Origin: Burkholderiales bacterium
GTDB taxonomy: Bacteria > Pseudomonadota > Gammaproteobacteria > Burkholderiales > SG8-39
Direction of reading: 5' to 3'
Assembly: GCA_014860445.1 (NCBI GenBank)
Contig: JACZJT010000067.1
Coordinates: forward strand, 1 to 53,142
DNA: 53,142 nucleotides
Shown in pieces: positions 26,981 through 36,328 of this stretch. The notes below the pieces were generated by a model. That model saw only the letters and a program-made list of their open reading frames with translations. It was not told the DNA's origin and made no database searches. Position 1 is the stretch's first letter, and every line of letters starts with the position of its first letter. A program made the position numbers and the translations under genes.

Positions 26981-28180
26981 TCAGATCGCGCAGCTGCGAA
27001 AACCGCAGAACATGTCGGCCCGCTCGGGCGCGTAGAAATTGCGCCAGGTATCGCGCAGCAGTCTCGGCGGCGTGGCGAAGCTGCCGCCGCGCAGCACGCG
27101 ATGCTCGTCGGCAAACCAGGGCTCGGAATATTCCTTGTAGGGATCGGCGGAGAATCCGGGGTAGGGCGAAAAGCGGCTGCCGGTCCATTCCCACACCCGG
27201 CCGCGCTCGAAGCGATCGGCGTGAGTGGCGGCGGCCAATTCCCATTCCGCCTCGCTGGGCAGGCGCCGCCCTGCCCAGGCACAGTAGGCTTGCGCTTCGT
27301 GCCAGCTGACGTGCATGACCGGCTGCTGCGCCGCGAGCGGCAACCAGCGATCGAAACGACGCATAGCCCACGCATCCCCTTCGCGCCGCCAGTAACGCGG
27401 ATGATCCAGTGCCAACCGCTCACGCATGACCCAGCCCGCCTCGCTCCAGAATTCACGCCGTGCGTAGCCGCCCGCTTCGACGAAGGCCGCGTATTCGGCA
27501 TTGCTTACGGCGCGCGATGCGATTGCAAACGCGGGCAAGCTGATTTCGTGCGCCCATTTTTCGTTGTCAAATACGAAGCCGGTGCCCGGGCCAGCCCCGA
27601 GCATGTGGCTTCCCGCGGGAATCGCCAGGTCCGTCGCGGGCGATGCATCGGTTTCCGGCCAGGACAAAGGCATCGTATAAGCCAGCGTTTGCCACATATA
27701 ACAAAACGCTTCGTTATGCATGTCCTGGTGAAACAGCGCGAGCTGTGCGAAATACGCGCGCGCATCACTAAGCGTTTCGCCATCGAGCAGCGACAGCGTA
27801 CGCTCGAGTACCGCCTCGATATAGGCCCGCGTTGCGCGCGCATCGGGCAGGTCCAGGGACCAGCGCGTGTCGTGCGCTACACGTGCCGAGTCGTACCAGC
27901 GATCGGCGTTAGGCAGCATCGAAGGCGCGGCGAAATCCCCGCCGCGGTGCAGCCAGAACTCCTGGAACCATGCGGTATGGCCGAGTTCCCACAGCGGCGG
28001 ATTGACGATCGGAAGCAAGGGAACGACGGCATTCCCGTCCTCGAGAAACCGTGTCAACACGCAGGTCAACTCGTGAGTCTCGGTCAGCCAATCGCGCAGA
28101 ACGTTCGCCGGCGGATGCGGCCGGTACAAGGAAAAATCCGGCCAGCCAGCGCGCGTCGCCGGCTCTGCTATATTGTCCAT
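26981..28180 (-). CDS. senA: EgtB-like enzyme, probable selenoneine synthase SenA
   Basis: A 399-residue non-haem iron enzyme of the EgtB superfamily. The N-terminal DinB-like domain carries the iron ligands H68 (ELGHTAWF), H151 and H155 (FHQDMHNEAF, the HxxxHxE pattern with E157). The C-terminal formylglycine-generating-enzyme-type domain has VMHVSWHEAQAYC, RVWEWTGSRF, VLRGGSF and a final CGFRSC. EgtB forms the C-S bond of ergothioneine; SenA, its selenium counterpart, joins a selenosugar to hercynine. The divergent SenB-type gene 79 bases away and the selD and selenate-type transporter context make SenA the better call. The ATG at 28180 follows GAGGAAG. Ergothioneine synthesis cannot be excluded. 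Confidence 0.87.
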   Translation of the reverse strand: MDNIAEPATRAGWPDFSLYRPHPPANVLRDWLTETHELTCVLTRFLEDGNAVVPLLPIVNPPLWELGHTAWFQEFWLHRGGDFAAPSMLPNADRWYDSARVAHDTRWSLDLPDARATRAYIEAVLERTLSLLDGETLSDARAYFAQLALFHQDMHNEAFCYMWQTLAYTMPLSWPETDASPATDLAIPAGSHMLGAGPGTGFVFDNEKWAHEISLPAFAIASRAVSNAEYAAFVEAGGYARREFWSEAGWVMRERLALDHPRYWRREGDAWAMRRFDRWLPLAAQQPVMHVSWHEAQAYCAWAGRRLPSEAEWELAAATHADRFERGRVWEWTGSRFSPYPGFSADPYKEYSEPWFADEHRVLRGGSFATPPRLLRDTWRNFYAPERADMFCGFRSCAI

Positions 28181-28259
28181 GATGTCGCTTCCTCTGCCAC
28201 GCCATGCATAAGCGAATTTTCTCCCGCTGGGCGTTAATATCGCTGCTGCGGCGCATTCC
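28181..28259. promoter_or_regulatory. Divergent senA/senB control region
   Basis: The 79 bases between the two divergent start codons must hold the promoters of both genes and the senA ribosome binding site. A TTAATAT near 28235 could serve as a -10 for senB, and TTATGC on the other strand as a -10 for senA, but neither has a convincing -35. I see no clear operator palindrome. Joint control of the two genes from this gap is an inference from layout. Confidence 0.4.
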
Positions 28260-29216
28260 ATGCGCATACTCATTGTAACGCCCGCAGCGCCCGGATCGCG
28301 CCACGGCAACCGCGCCACCGCGCTGCGCTGGGCTCGGCATCTGCGCGCGCTCGGACATGAAACCGAGATTGCGCTCGAATGGGACGGGCGCGATTGCGAG
28401 CTTCTCATCGCCTTGCATGCGCGGCGCAGCCATGCGGCGATTCGCGCCTGGAAAGCCGCGCACCCGCGGCTCCCCCTGATCCTGGTGCTCACGGGCACCG
28501 ATCTTTACCGCGATATACGCAGCGACGCCGACGCGCGCGCGTCGCTCGACCTGGCCGACCGCATGGTCGTCCTGCAAACCAAAGGCCTGGACGAATTGAA
28601 CGCGGCGCAGCGCGCGAAGACCAGCGTCATTTTCCAGTCGGTGCGCGCGGTACGGCGGCAGACGCCGCCGCGCAGCTATTTCCTCGCCACGGTGATCGGT
28701 CATTTACGCGAGGAGAAAGATCCGTTTCGCGCCGCACTGGCCCTTGCGCACCTGCCGCGGGCCGCGATCCGCGTGGTCCAGCTGGGCCAGGCGATGACAC
28801 CCGAAATGGGGCGTCAAGCGCGTGCCTTGATGCGCGCCGAGCCGCGCTACCGCTGGCTGGGCGAACTCGATCATGCCGGCGCGATGCGCTGGCTGGCGCG
28901 CAGCCACGCGATGGTGATATCGAGCCGCATGGAAGGCGGCGCCCACGTGGTTTCCGAGGCAATAGGCATCGGCGTGCCGGTCATCGCCTCCGCCATACCC
29001 GGAAATATCGGACTGCTCGGCGAACGCTATCCGGGTTACTACCCGGTCGCGGACGAGGCGGCGCTGGCGGAGCGACTTGCGCGCGCACAAAGCGATCCGG
29101 TCTGGCTGGCCGCACTGGAAGCAGCGGTAAAGGCGAGTGCACACGAAATCGGTCCTGCGGCTGAACGCGCAGCCATCGCCAAATTGATCACCGATTTGAT
29201 GTGCAGCCGCGAATGA
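28260..29216 (+). CDS. senB: Glycosyltransferase, probable selenosugar synthase SenB
   Basis: A 318-residue glycosyltransferase of GT-B fold, matching from memory the TIGR04348 family repeatedly found beside selD and now identified as SenB. SenB couples selenophosphate with a UDP-sugar to make a selenosugar, the selenium donor for SenA. Features are the N-terminal ILIVTPAAPGSRHGNR (residues 3-18), a short LVLTGTDLYRDI linker (76-87), and the C-terminal donor half with VIGHLREEKDP (about 140) and the sugar-nucleotide site SRMEGGAHVVSEAIGIGVPVIAS (about 220-243, E-x7-E type). It is transcribed divergently from senA. It starts at ATG 28260 with only a weak ribosome binding site. Confidence 0.9.
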   Translation: MRILIVTPAAPGSRHGNRATALRWARHLRALGHETEIALEWDGRDCELLIALHARRSHAAIRAWKAAHPRLPLILVLTGTDLYRDIRSDADARASLDLADRMVVLQTKGLDELNAAQRAKTSVIFQSVRAVRRQTPPRSYFLATVIGHLREEKDPFRAALALAHLPRAAIRVVQLGQAMTPEMGRQARALMRAEPRYRWLGELDHAGAMRWLARSHAMVISSRMEGGAHVVSEAIGIGVPVIASAIPGNIGLLGERYPGYYPVADEAALAERLARAQSDPVWLAALEAAVKASAHEIGPAAERAAIAKLITDLMCSRE

Positions 29217-29337
29217 CGCTCGAATTGAATACTTCGCCCGCGACATTCGGCAGAATACGGGCAAATGGCGCGTAAGAATTCGGAGAGTTCGCCCGACCAA
29301 GGCGAGTATTCTGAATAAAACCTGACCTGGAATCCAG

Positions 29338-31482
29338 ATGACCCGCCAACGCCTCGTACTGATCGCCCTGCTCCTGGGTGCTGTTCTCGCGTACTACAAC
29401 TTCGACCTGGGTCACTATCTCAGCCTGGAGTATTTCAAGAGCCAGCAGGCCGCCATCGAAACCTGGCGCGCGGCGCATCCGGCAAAGGCGGCGCTGGTCT
29501 ACTTTTTCGCCTACGTCGTGGTCACCAGTCTTTCGCTGCCCGGTGCGGCGGTGATGACGCTCGCCGGCGGCGCGGTGTTCGGCTTGCTTTGGGGGACGGT
29601 GCTGGTGTCATTCGCGTCCACGCTGGGCGCAACGCTGGCCTTCCTCGTATCGCGCTTCCTGCTGCGCGACTGGGTACAAGGCCAGTTCGGCGAGCGCCTG
29701 CGTGCCATCAACGCCGGTATTGCACGAGAAGGCGGGTTCTATCTGCTTGCGCTGCGCCTGGTCCCGGTCTTCCCGTTTTTTGTCATCAACCTGGTGATGG
29801 GTCTCACGACACTCCCCACCCGGACGTTTTACTGGGTCAGCCAGGCAGGCATGCTTCTGGGAACCATCGTCTACGTCAATGCCGGCACCCAGCTTGCGAA
29901 AATCGAGTCCCTGTCCGGCATACTCTCGCCCGCGATTCTCGCCTCGTTTGCACTGCTGGGCATCTTCCCCCTGATTGCAAAAAAGATTATCGAGCGTTTG
30001 CGCACCGTGAAGGTTTACGCGGGATGGAACAGGCCGCCGCGCTACGACCGCAACCTTGTTGTGATCGGCGCAGGCTCAGCCGGCCTGGTCACCGCCTATA
30101 TCGCCGCGGCGGTGAAGGCCAAGGTCACGCTGGTCGAGAAACACAAACTGGGTGGAGATTGCCTGAATACCGGCTGCGTGCCTTCGAAAGCCCTGATCCG
30201 CTCCGCCAAGCTCTTGTCTCATATGCGCCGTTCGTCTGAATTCGGCATCCGCGAGGCAAGCGCGAAATTCGACTTCGCCGAAGTGATGGAGCGCGTGCAA
30301 AGCGTCATCAAGAAAGTCGAGCCGCACGACTCCGCCGAGCGTTACACCGAGCTCGGGGTCAATGTGGTCGAGGGAACGGCGAAAATCGTCTCGCCCTGGG
30401 AGGTGGAAATCACGCGCAACGACGGTAGCGTGCAACGCCTCACGACGCGCAGCATCGTGATCGCCACAGGCGCGCGTCCCTTCGTTCCGCCGATTCCGGG
30501 CATCGAGGAAACCGGCTATCTCACCTCAGACACCGTGTGGAGTCTGCGCCAGCTACCGCGGCGCCTGGTGGTGCTCGGCGGCGGCCCGATCGGCTCCGAA
30601 CTCACCCAGACCTTTGCACGGCTCGGAGCCGAAGTCACGCAGGTGGAAATGGCGCCGCGCATTCTGATCCGCGAGGACCCCGAAGTCTCCGACCTGGTGA
30701 CGCAGCGTTTTCGCGGCGAAGGCATAGCCGTCCTGGTCAATCACAAGGCGAAACAGTTCATCGTCGAAAACGGGGAAAAGATCCTCATCGCCGAACACGA
30801 GGGCCGGGACCTGCGCATCCCTTTCGACGCGCTGCTCGTCGCCGTCGGGCGCGTCGCCAATCTGAAAGGCTATGGCCTGGAGGAACTCGGCATAGCGACA
30901 AGCCGCACCGTCGACACCAACGGATTCCTGCAAACCCGGTTTCCCAACATCTACGCCGCGGGTGATGTTGCCGGGCCGTATCAGTTCACCCACACTGCCG
31001 CGCATCAGGCCTGGTATGCGGCGGTGAACGCGCTGTTCGACCCGTTCAAAAAATTCCGTGCGGACTATTCGGTCATTCCCTGGGCGACATTCGTCGACCC
31101 GGAAGCGGCACGGGTGGGGTTGAACGAGATCGAAGCAAAAGAACGCGCGATCCCCTATGAAGTATCGGTCTACGGCATCGACGATCTGGACCGGGCGATC
31201 GCCGATGGCGAGGCCCATGGCTTCATCAAGGTACTCACGGTGCCCGGAAAGGACAAGATACTCGGCGTCACCATCGTAGGCGAACACGCCGGCGATCTGA
31301 TCGCAGAATATGTGCTCGCGATGCGCCACGGCATCGGGCTCAACAAAATCCTCGGCACCATCCATATCTACCCGACCATGGCGGAAGCCAACAAGTACGT
31401 GGCGGGTGTCTGGAAAAAGGCGCATGCGCCGCAGAAACTGCTGCAGTGGGTCGAGCGCTTCCATGCCTGGCGGCGCGGGTGA
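29338..31482 (+). CDS. TVP38 membrane domain fused to a mercuric reductase-like disulfide oxidoreductase
   Basis: A 714-residue fusion. Residues 1-220 are a TVP38/TMEM64 membrane domain (helices about 5-22, 50-95, 130-165, 195-215). Residues 235-705 are a full flavin disulfide reductase: FAD motif VVIGAGSAGLV, redox pair GGDCLNTGCVPSK (cysteines about 279 and 284), NAD motif VVLGGGPIGSE, FAD motif YAAGDVAG and the dimerisation domain ending in GTIHIYPT with the active-site histidine. It lacks the extra metal-binding cysteines of true MerA. The membrane domain would tether a reductase to the inner membrane. The substrate is unknown; the location next to senB invites a selenium-reduction hypothesis. 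A DUF547 gene overlaps its stop (GTGA). Confidence 0.92.
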   Translation: MTRQRLVLIALLLGAVLAYYNFDLGHYLSLEYFKSQQAAIETWRAAHPAKAALVYFFAYVVVTSLSLPGAAVMTLAGGAVFGLLWGTVLVSFASTLGATLAFLVSRFLLRDWVQGQFGERLRAINAGIAREGGFYLLALRLVPVFPFFVINLVMGLTTLPTRTFYWVSQAGMLLGTIVYVNAGTQLAKIESLSGILSPAILASFALLGIFPLIAKKIIERLRTVKVYAGWNRPPRYDRNLVVIGAGSAGLVTAYIAAAVKAKVTLVEKHKLGGDCLNTGCVPSKALIRSAKLLSHMRRSSEFGIREASAKFDFAEVMERVQSVIKKVEPHDSAERYTELGVNVVEGTAKIVSPWEVEITRNDGSVQRLTTRSIVIATGARPFVPPIPGIEETGYLTSDTVWSLRQLPRRLVVLGGGPIGSELTQTFARLGAEVTQVEMAPRILIREDPEVSDLVTQRFRGEGIAVLVNHKAKQFIVENGEKILIAEHEGRDLRIPFDALLVAVGRVANLKGYGLEELGIATSRTVDTNGFLQTRFPNIYAAGDVAGPYQFTHTAAHQAWYAAVNALFDPFKKFRADYSVIPWATFVDPEAARVGLNEIEAKERAIPYEVSVYGIDDLDRAIADGEAHGFIKVLTVPGKDKILGVTIVGEHAGDLIAEYVLAMRHGIGLNKILGTIHIYPTMAEANKYVAGVWKKAHAPQKLLQWVERFHAWRRG

Positions 31483-32294
31483 AGGCTGCAGACCTGAAAC
31501 GCACGATCGTCGCGCTCGTCCTCACGCTCACCGCCGCCAGCGCGTTCGCCTTCGATCACAACCATGCGGCCTGGACCGCGTTGCTGAAGAAACACGTCGT
31601 GCTGCTTCCGGGCGGCAACGCCTCGCAGCTGCGCTACGCGGGCGTGCTGGCCGAACGAAAAAACCTTGAAGCCTACCTCGACAGCCTTTCGTCGGTGACC
31701 GAACCCGAGTACCGGAGCTGGGCCAAGGCGCAGCAACTCGCGTTTCTGATCAACGCCTATAACGCGTTCACAGTCGAACTGATACTCGGCAAATACCCGG
31801 ACCTTGCATCAATCAAGGACCTGGGCAGCGTGTTCCAGTCGCCCTGGAAGCGCAAGTTTTTCACCCTGCTCGGCAGCCAACGCCACCTCGACGACATCGA
31901 ACAGGGCATGATCCGCGCCCCCGGCGCATTCGATGAGCCGCGCATTCATGTGGCGCTGGTCTGCGCCTCGATCGGCTGCCCAATGCTGCGCAACGAGGCC
32001 TACACCGCCGAGCGGCTGGACGCGCAACTCGAAGACGGTATGCGCCGGTTTTTCTCGGACCGCACGCGCAACCGCTACGATGCCGCCAGCAACACGCTGC
32101 GCGCATCGAAACTGTTCGACTGGTACGGCAAGGATTTCGGGCAGGGTCACGCCGGTTTCGCCTCGCTCGCCGCAACCTTCGCTAAATACGCCGAGCGCCT
32201 GGCTGATACGCCCGAGGCGCAGGCGCGCATCCGCTCGGGCGACTATCGCCTCGAATTCCTCGACTACGACTGGACGCTCAACGACGCGCGCTGA
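31479..32294 (+). CDS. DUF547 exported protein
   Basis: A 271-residue DUF547 protein with an N-terminal signal peptide (KRTIVALVLTLTAASAFAF). The DUF547 core shows LINAYNAFTVELIL (about 95-108), IEQGMIR and HVALVCASIGCP (about 155-170), where the cysteine pair and histidine may bind metal or act as catalysts. I place the start at GTG 31479, overlapping the stop of the upstream reductase gene by four bases. A start at 31446 would extend into that gene and bury the signal peptide. Function is unknown; export and tight coupling suggest it works with the membrane reductase. Confidence 0.86.
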   Translation: MKAADLKRTIVALVLTLTAASAFAFDHNHAAWTALLKKHVVLLPGGNASQLRYAGVLAERKNLEAYLDSLSSVTEPEYRSWAKAQQLAFLINAYNAFTVELILGKYPDLASIKDLGSVFQSPWKRKFFTLLGSQRHLDDIEQGMIRAPGAFDEPRIHVALVCASIGCPMLRNEAYTAERLDAQLEDGMRRFFSDRTRNRYDAASNTLRASKLFDWYGKDFGQGHAGFASLAATFAKYAERLADTPEAQARIRSGDYRLEFLDYDWTLNDAR

Positions 32295-32353
32295 ACAAAT
32301 CGAAACAGCAGTATTGCCCGAGGTTCGATAGAATCTTTGCCCGGAGATCTCCT

Positions 32354-32734
32354 ATGACCCACACCATCCGAACTGCCAGCGTCGTCATCAACGGCCGCAA
32401 TGTCGCGATCGAGTGGACCAAGGCTGCGCAAAGCGAACTAAGCCGGCGCGACAATCCGCTGATCGTCGAACTGGAATTGTATTTTTCCTGCCTGGTGAAG
32501 AAATTCGTGCACTTTCGCGAGGATGCCGGCGACAGGGAAACCGTCGCCGCGAACGAAAGGCTGTTGCTCTACTATCGCCCGGTAACCTCGACCGCCTGCA
32601 GCTTCGCTGTCGCCGAACGGCTGGGGCGCCAGCCCGAAATGGAGTTGCATACCAGGGCAGTCGGCAGGATCTCACCTAAGAAGGTCAGCCTCGACTTCAC
32701 CAGGGGCCGCTGGAAGGGCGATTTCAGCCTGTAG
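32354..32734 (+). CDS. Conserved-looking hypothetical protein, 126 residues
   Basis: I do not recognise this protein. It is soluble, mixed alpha/beta and rich in charged residues, with no signal peptide or membrane segment. It has a single central SCLVKK segment, an LLLYYRPV strand, and a basic C-terminus with KVSLDF then RGRWKGDFSL. A GGAGAT ribosome binding site precedes the ATG by 6 bases, and codon usage matches its neighbours, which supports a real gene. It stands between the DUF547 gene (59 bases upstream) and the FAH-family gene. Confidence 0.72.
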   Translation: MTHTIRTASVVINGRNVAIEWTKAAQSELSRRDNPLIVELELYFSCLVKKFVHFREDAGDRETVAANERLLLYYRPVTSTACSFAVAERLGRQPEMELHTRAVGRISPKKVSLDFTRGRWKGDFSL

Positions 32735-32838
32735 CTCCGGCACCACCGCATCGATCCGGGTTTCGTCAAGCGCCGTGCAGGAGCCGTTGTCAGGCGCAAA
32801 CAGTTAAAATGCGGCTGCACACGGAAAACTGAACCAAC

Positions 32839-33831
32839 ATGAAACTCGCCACTCTCAAGGACGGTACCCGCGACGGCACGCTGATCGTGGTATCGCGCGA
32901 CCTCAAGCACGCAATCAAAGCCGACGACATCGCACCGACGCTGCAAGCGGCGCTGGACGACTGGGACTATATTTCGCCGCAGCTCACCGACCGCTATGAC
33001 GCGCTCAACCGCGCGCCTGGCACCCGTGCCTTCGAATTCGATCCGGCGCTATGCGCCTCACCGCTGCCGCGCGCTTACCAATGGGCCGACGGCTCCGCCT
33101 ACGTCAGCCACGTCGAGCGTTTGCGCAAGGCGCGCGGCGCGGAAATGCCCAAGTCCTTCCGCAGCGACCCGCTCATGTACCAGGGTGGATCGGACGCCTT
33201 CCTCGGCCCCAACGAGGACATTTCACTGGAGTCCGAAGACTGGGGCCTGGATCTGGAAGCCGAAATCGCGGTGATTACCGGCGACGTGCCCATGGGCATC
33301 CCGAAAAAGGAAGCCGGCGGGCACATCCACCTCGTGATGCTCGTCAATGACCTGTCTTTGCGCGATCTGGCGGCTGCGGAACTTGCGAAAGGCTTCGGTT
33401 TCTTCCAGAGCAAGCCGAGTTCCGCGTTTTCCCCGCTGGCGCTGACGCCGGACGAACTCGGCCCGGCCTGGGATGGAAGCAAGCTGAGCCTGCCGCTGCT
33501 GGTTCAAGTCAACGGCGAGGAACTGGGGCACCCCAACGCCGGCGTGGACATGGGCGTGGATTTCCCGCGGCTGATCGCGCATGCCGCCGGCACCCGGCCG
33601 CTGGCGGCCGGCACCATCATCGGCTCGGGCACGGTGTCGAACGCGGATCAAAGCGTTGGCACGGCCTGCATCGCGGAAAAGCGCGCGCTCGAAACCATCG
33701 CCGACGGCGCAGCAACGACGCCTTTTCTCAAGTTCGGCGACCGCGTGCGCATCGAAATGCTCGACGCCGAGGGCAATTCCCTGTTCGGAGCGATCGAACA
33801 GCAAGTCGCCAAATACACACCGCCCAGATAG
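32839..33831 (+). CDS. Fumarylacetoacetate hydrolase family protein
   Basis: A 330-residue FAH-family hydrolase that would cleave a beta-diketone or act as a decarboxylase/hydratase on a hydroxylated keto acid. The N-terminal SH3-like part (1-75) is followed by the FAH barrel. Metal ligands appear in LEAEIAVITGD (Glu pair, about 133-143) and LVNDLSLRD (Asp, about 171), with a GTIIGSGTV loop near 260. The size fits the subgroup related to FahA-like enzymes rather than small HpcE types. A Bcr/CflA transporter gene begins 7 bases after its stop, suggesting one transcript. The substrate is not determined by the sequence. Confidence 0.88.
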   Translation: MKLATLKDGTRDGTLIVVSRDLKHAIKADDIAPTLQAALDDWDYISPQLTDRYDALNRAPGTRAFEFDPALCASPLPRAYQWADGSAYVSHVERLRKARGAEMPKSFRSDPLMYQGGSDAFLGPNEDISLESEDWGLDLEAEIAVITGDVPMGIPKKEAGGHIHLVMLVNDLSLRDLAAAELAKGFGFFQSKPSSAFSPLALTPDELGPAWDGSKLSLPLLVQVNGEELGHPNAGVDMGVDFPRLIAHAAGTRPLAAGTIIGSGTVSNADQSVGTACIAEKRALETIADGAATTPFLKFGDRVRIEMLDAEGNSLFGAIEQQVAKYTPPR

Positions 33832-33838
33832 GGCACCC

Positions 33839-35041
33839 GTGAAACTGCCGCCGACCTCGGCGGGGTACATCGCCATCCTGATGGTGATGCTGGCCCTGCT
33901 GCCCTTATCGACCGATCTGAATCTGGCGTCGCTGCCGGGTCTTTCGCGCTATTTCAACAGCAGCGTTTCGCAAGTGCAGCTGACGCTGTCGGTGTTCGTG
34001 GCCGGTTTTGCGCTCGCGCAACTGGTGTTGGGCCCGCTGTCGGACCGCTACGGCCGGCGCCCGGTCGTGCTCGCCTGCTGCGGCATCTATGTCGCTGCCG
34101 GCATCGCCTGCATGCTTGCCGATTCGATGGCCGTACTGCTGACGGCGCGCTTTTTCCAGGCCATCGGCGCCTGCGGCGGCACGGTCGTGGGCCGCGCCAT
34201 CGTGCGCGATACTTACGGCGCCGGCGGCACTGCGCGCATGCTCGGCTACCTGCATGCCGGCGTGGCGCTCGCGCCCATCCTCGGCCCCAGCCTGGGCGGA
34301 TTCCTGGAGACATGGTTCGGATGGCGCGCGAATTTCGCGCTGCTGGCCGGTATCGGCGGCGCCCTGCTCGCCGCAGTCTGGCTGTTGCTCGCAGAAACCA
34401 ACCTGCAGCGCGACCCCCATGCAACGGACGCGAAACCGATGCTGGCCAATTACCGCACACTGCTTTGCGACCGGCGCTACGCCGGCTACGTGCTGTGCCT
34501 CAGCTGCGGATACGCCGGCATATTTGCGTTCCTATCCGGGGCCTCGTTCATCATGATTCCGGTATTGGGTCTGTCGCCGCAACGCTTCGGCATGCTCTAC
34601 GGCCTTACCGTACTGGGTTACGTCATCGGCACCATGAGCGCCGGCCGGCTGTCGCAGAAACTGGGTGTCGATCGCATGCTCAAGTACGGCACGCCGCTCG
34701 CGCTCGCCTCGGGCAGTGCCATGCTGGCGCTGGCACTTGCCGGCGTGCAGAACCTCGCCGCATTGATGGTCCCGATGTTCTTCTACCTGATCGCCGCCGG
34801 CATCAATCTGCCGAATGCCATGGCGGGCGCAATCGGCCCGTTTCCCAGGATGGCGGGGATGGCTTCGGCGCTGATGGGATTCATCCAGATGGCCGTCGGC
34901 GCGGGCGTTGGCTATGTCGTGGGCAAGCTGCACGATGGCAGCACGGTGCCGATGACCGCCGCCATCGCCGCGGCGGGTTGGGGCGTGTTCCTTGTCTACT
35001 GGGTCATGGTGCGCGACTTCGGGAGGCACGTCCGGGCCTGA
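33839..35041 (+). CDS. Bcr/CflA-family MFS multidrug efflux transporter
   Basis: A 400-residue, 12-helix major facilitator of the Bcr/CflA drug:proton antiporter family. Motif A between helices 2 and 3 is LSDRYGRRPV (about 61-70), and motif C-like GVALAPILGPSLGGFLE lies in helix 5, typical of exporters. The start is GTG at 33839, giving a short cytoplasmic N-terminus before helix 1; longer readings run into the FAH gene. It lies 7 bases downstream of the FAH gene and converges with phaZ. Confidence 0.87.
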   Translation: MKLPPTSAGYIAILMVMLALLPLSTDLNLASLPGLSRYFNSSVSQVQLTLSVFVAGFALAQLVLGPLSDRYGRRPVVLACCGIYVAAGIACMLADSMAVLLTARFFQAIGACGGTVVGRAIVRDTYGAGGTARMLGYLHAGVALAPILGPSLGGFLETWFGWRANFALLAGIGGALLAAVWLLLAETNLQRDPHATDAKPMLANYRTLLCDRRYAGYVLCLSCGYAGIFAFLSGASFIMIPVLGLSPQRFGMLYGLTVLGYVIGTMSAGRLSQKLGVDRMLKYGTPLALASGSAMLALALAGVQNLAALMVPMFFYLIAAGINLPNAMAGAIGPFPRMAGMASALMGFIQMAVGAGVGYVVGKLHDGSTVPMTAAIAAAGWGVFLVYWVMVRDFGRHVRA

Positions 35042-35086
35042 GCCCGTTCGCGCCCTGCGCGCCAGCGGCGCCGCATGCCGACCGGC

Positions 35087-36328
35087 CTAGCCGTGGCGCC
35101 GAATGAAGTCGCGTATGCGCGGGTACAACTGCTCGCGAAAGCGCCGTCCGCTGAATATGCCGTAGTGACCCACGCCGGGTGCAAGATGGTGTTCGCGCTT
35201 TTTCGCCGGAATCGACGTACACAAGGCGTGCGCGGCTTCCGTCTGGCCGTTTCCGGAAATATCGTCCAGTTCGCCTTCGATGGTCAGCAAGGCGGTCTTG
35301 GTAATGGCCTTCGGCCGCACCAACTGTTCGCGCACGAACATGCGACCCTTGGGCAGGGAGAATTCCTGAAACACGGTCTTGATGGTGTCCAGGTAGTACT
35401 CCGCAGGCATGTCGAGCACGGCGTTGTACTCGTCGTAAAAGCGCCGGTGCGCCTCGGCCGACTCACCGTCGCCTTCGACCAGATGATTGTAGAAATCGCG
35501 ATGCGCATCGGCATGCCGTGTGGGGTTCATTGCGACGAAGCCCGCGTGCTGCAGGAATCCCGGATAGACCTGGCGCATGGCGCCCGGGTATTTCGCCGGC
35601 ACGCGCTGAATGACATTGCTCTTGAACCAGGACAAGGGCTTCGTCGTGGCAAGGTTGTTGACCGCGGTGGGACTGCGCCGGGCGTCGATCGGCCCGCCCA
35701 TCATGATCATGGTGCGCGGCTGGACCGGGGCGTCGGCTTCGGCCATGAGCGCAATCGCAGCCAGCACCGGCACCGTGGGCTGGCACACCGAGATGACATG
35801 CACTTCCGGGCCGAGAAAGCTGATGAATTCGCGCACGTAGTCGACGTAGTCGTCCAGGTGGAACGGTCCGTGGTGCAGCGACACCATGCGTGCGTCCACC
35901 CAATCGGTGATGTAGACGTCGTGGTCGCTCAGCAGCGTGCGCACCGTATCGCGCAACAGTGTCGCGTGGTGGCCGGAGAGCGGCGCGACCAGCAGCACTT
36001 TGGGATCGGCACGACGATTTTTCGAAACGCGGCGCGTGCCGAGATCGCGCTCGAAATGCAGCAAGCGGCAGAAAGGTTTTTCCAGCGCGACCGTTTCCGT
36101 GACCGCAACCGACTTGGCGCCGACGCGTGCCTCGCTGATCTCGAATTCGGGTTTCTGGTAACGCTGGGTGACGCGGACGAAAAGCTCGCTGCCGGCTGCG
36201 ATTTTGCGGCTGAGCGGGGAGTAGTAGAGTGGACTGAAGGGATAGCTGAACAGGTTGGCGTTGATGCTGGCCCACATCTGCCAGGGGGCCAGTGCCGCGT
36301 GACTCATTTCGTGCAGGGTGTACAGCAA
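35087..36328 (-). CDS. phaZ: Intracellular polyhydroxybutyrate depolymerase PhaZ
   Basis: A 413-residue enzyme that mobilises stored PHB granules. It closely follows Ralstonia-type PhaZ1: MLYTLHE start, VTDWVDARMVPL-like segment, the nucleophile motif VCQPTVPVL with a catalytic cysteine in place of serine, MMGGPIDARRSPTAVN, an acid strand EGELDDISG, and HYGIFSGRRF near the C-terminus. I chose TTG at 36328 because it gives the family start and has GGAG 8 bases upstream; a GTG at 36337 adds three residues. It indicates that the organism stores PHB. It converges with the Bcr/CflA gene. Confidence 0.93.
   Translation of the reverse strand: MLYTLHEMSHAALAPWQMWASINANLFSYPFSPLYYSPLSRKIAAGSELFVRVTQRYQKPEFEISEARVGAKSVAVTETVALEKPFCRLLHFERDLGTRRVSKNRRADPKVLLVAPLSGHHATLLRDTVRTLLSDHDVYITDWVDARMVSLHHGPFHLDDYVDYVREFISFLGPEVHVISVCQPTVPVLAAIALMAEADAPVQPRTMIMMGGPIDARRSPTAVNNLATTKPLSWFKSNVIQRVPAKYPGAMRQVYPGFLQHAGFVAMNPTRHADAHRDFYNHLVEGDGESAEAHRRFYDEYNAVLDMPAEYYLDTIKTVFQEFSLPKGRMFVREQLVRPKAITKTALLTIEGELDDISGNGQTEAAHALCTSIPAKKREHHLAPGVGHYGIFSGRRFREQLYPRIRDFIRRHG

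Noticed and set aside
29338-31482. A true mercuric reductase (MerA)
   Set aside because: There is no N-terminal heavy-metal-associated domain, no C-terminal cysteine pair and no other mer genes; the N-terminus is a TVP38 domain.
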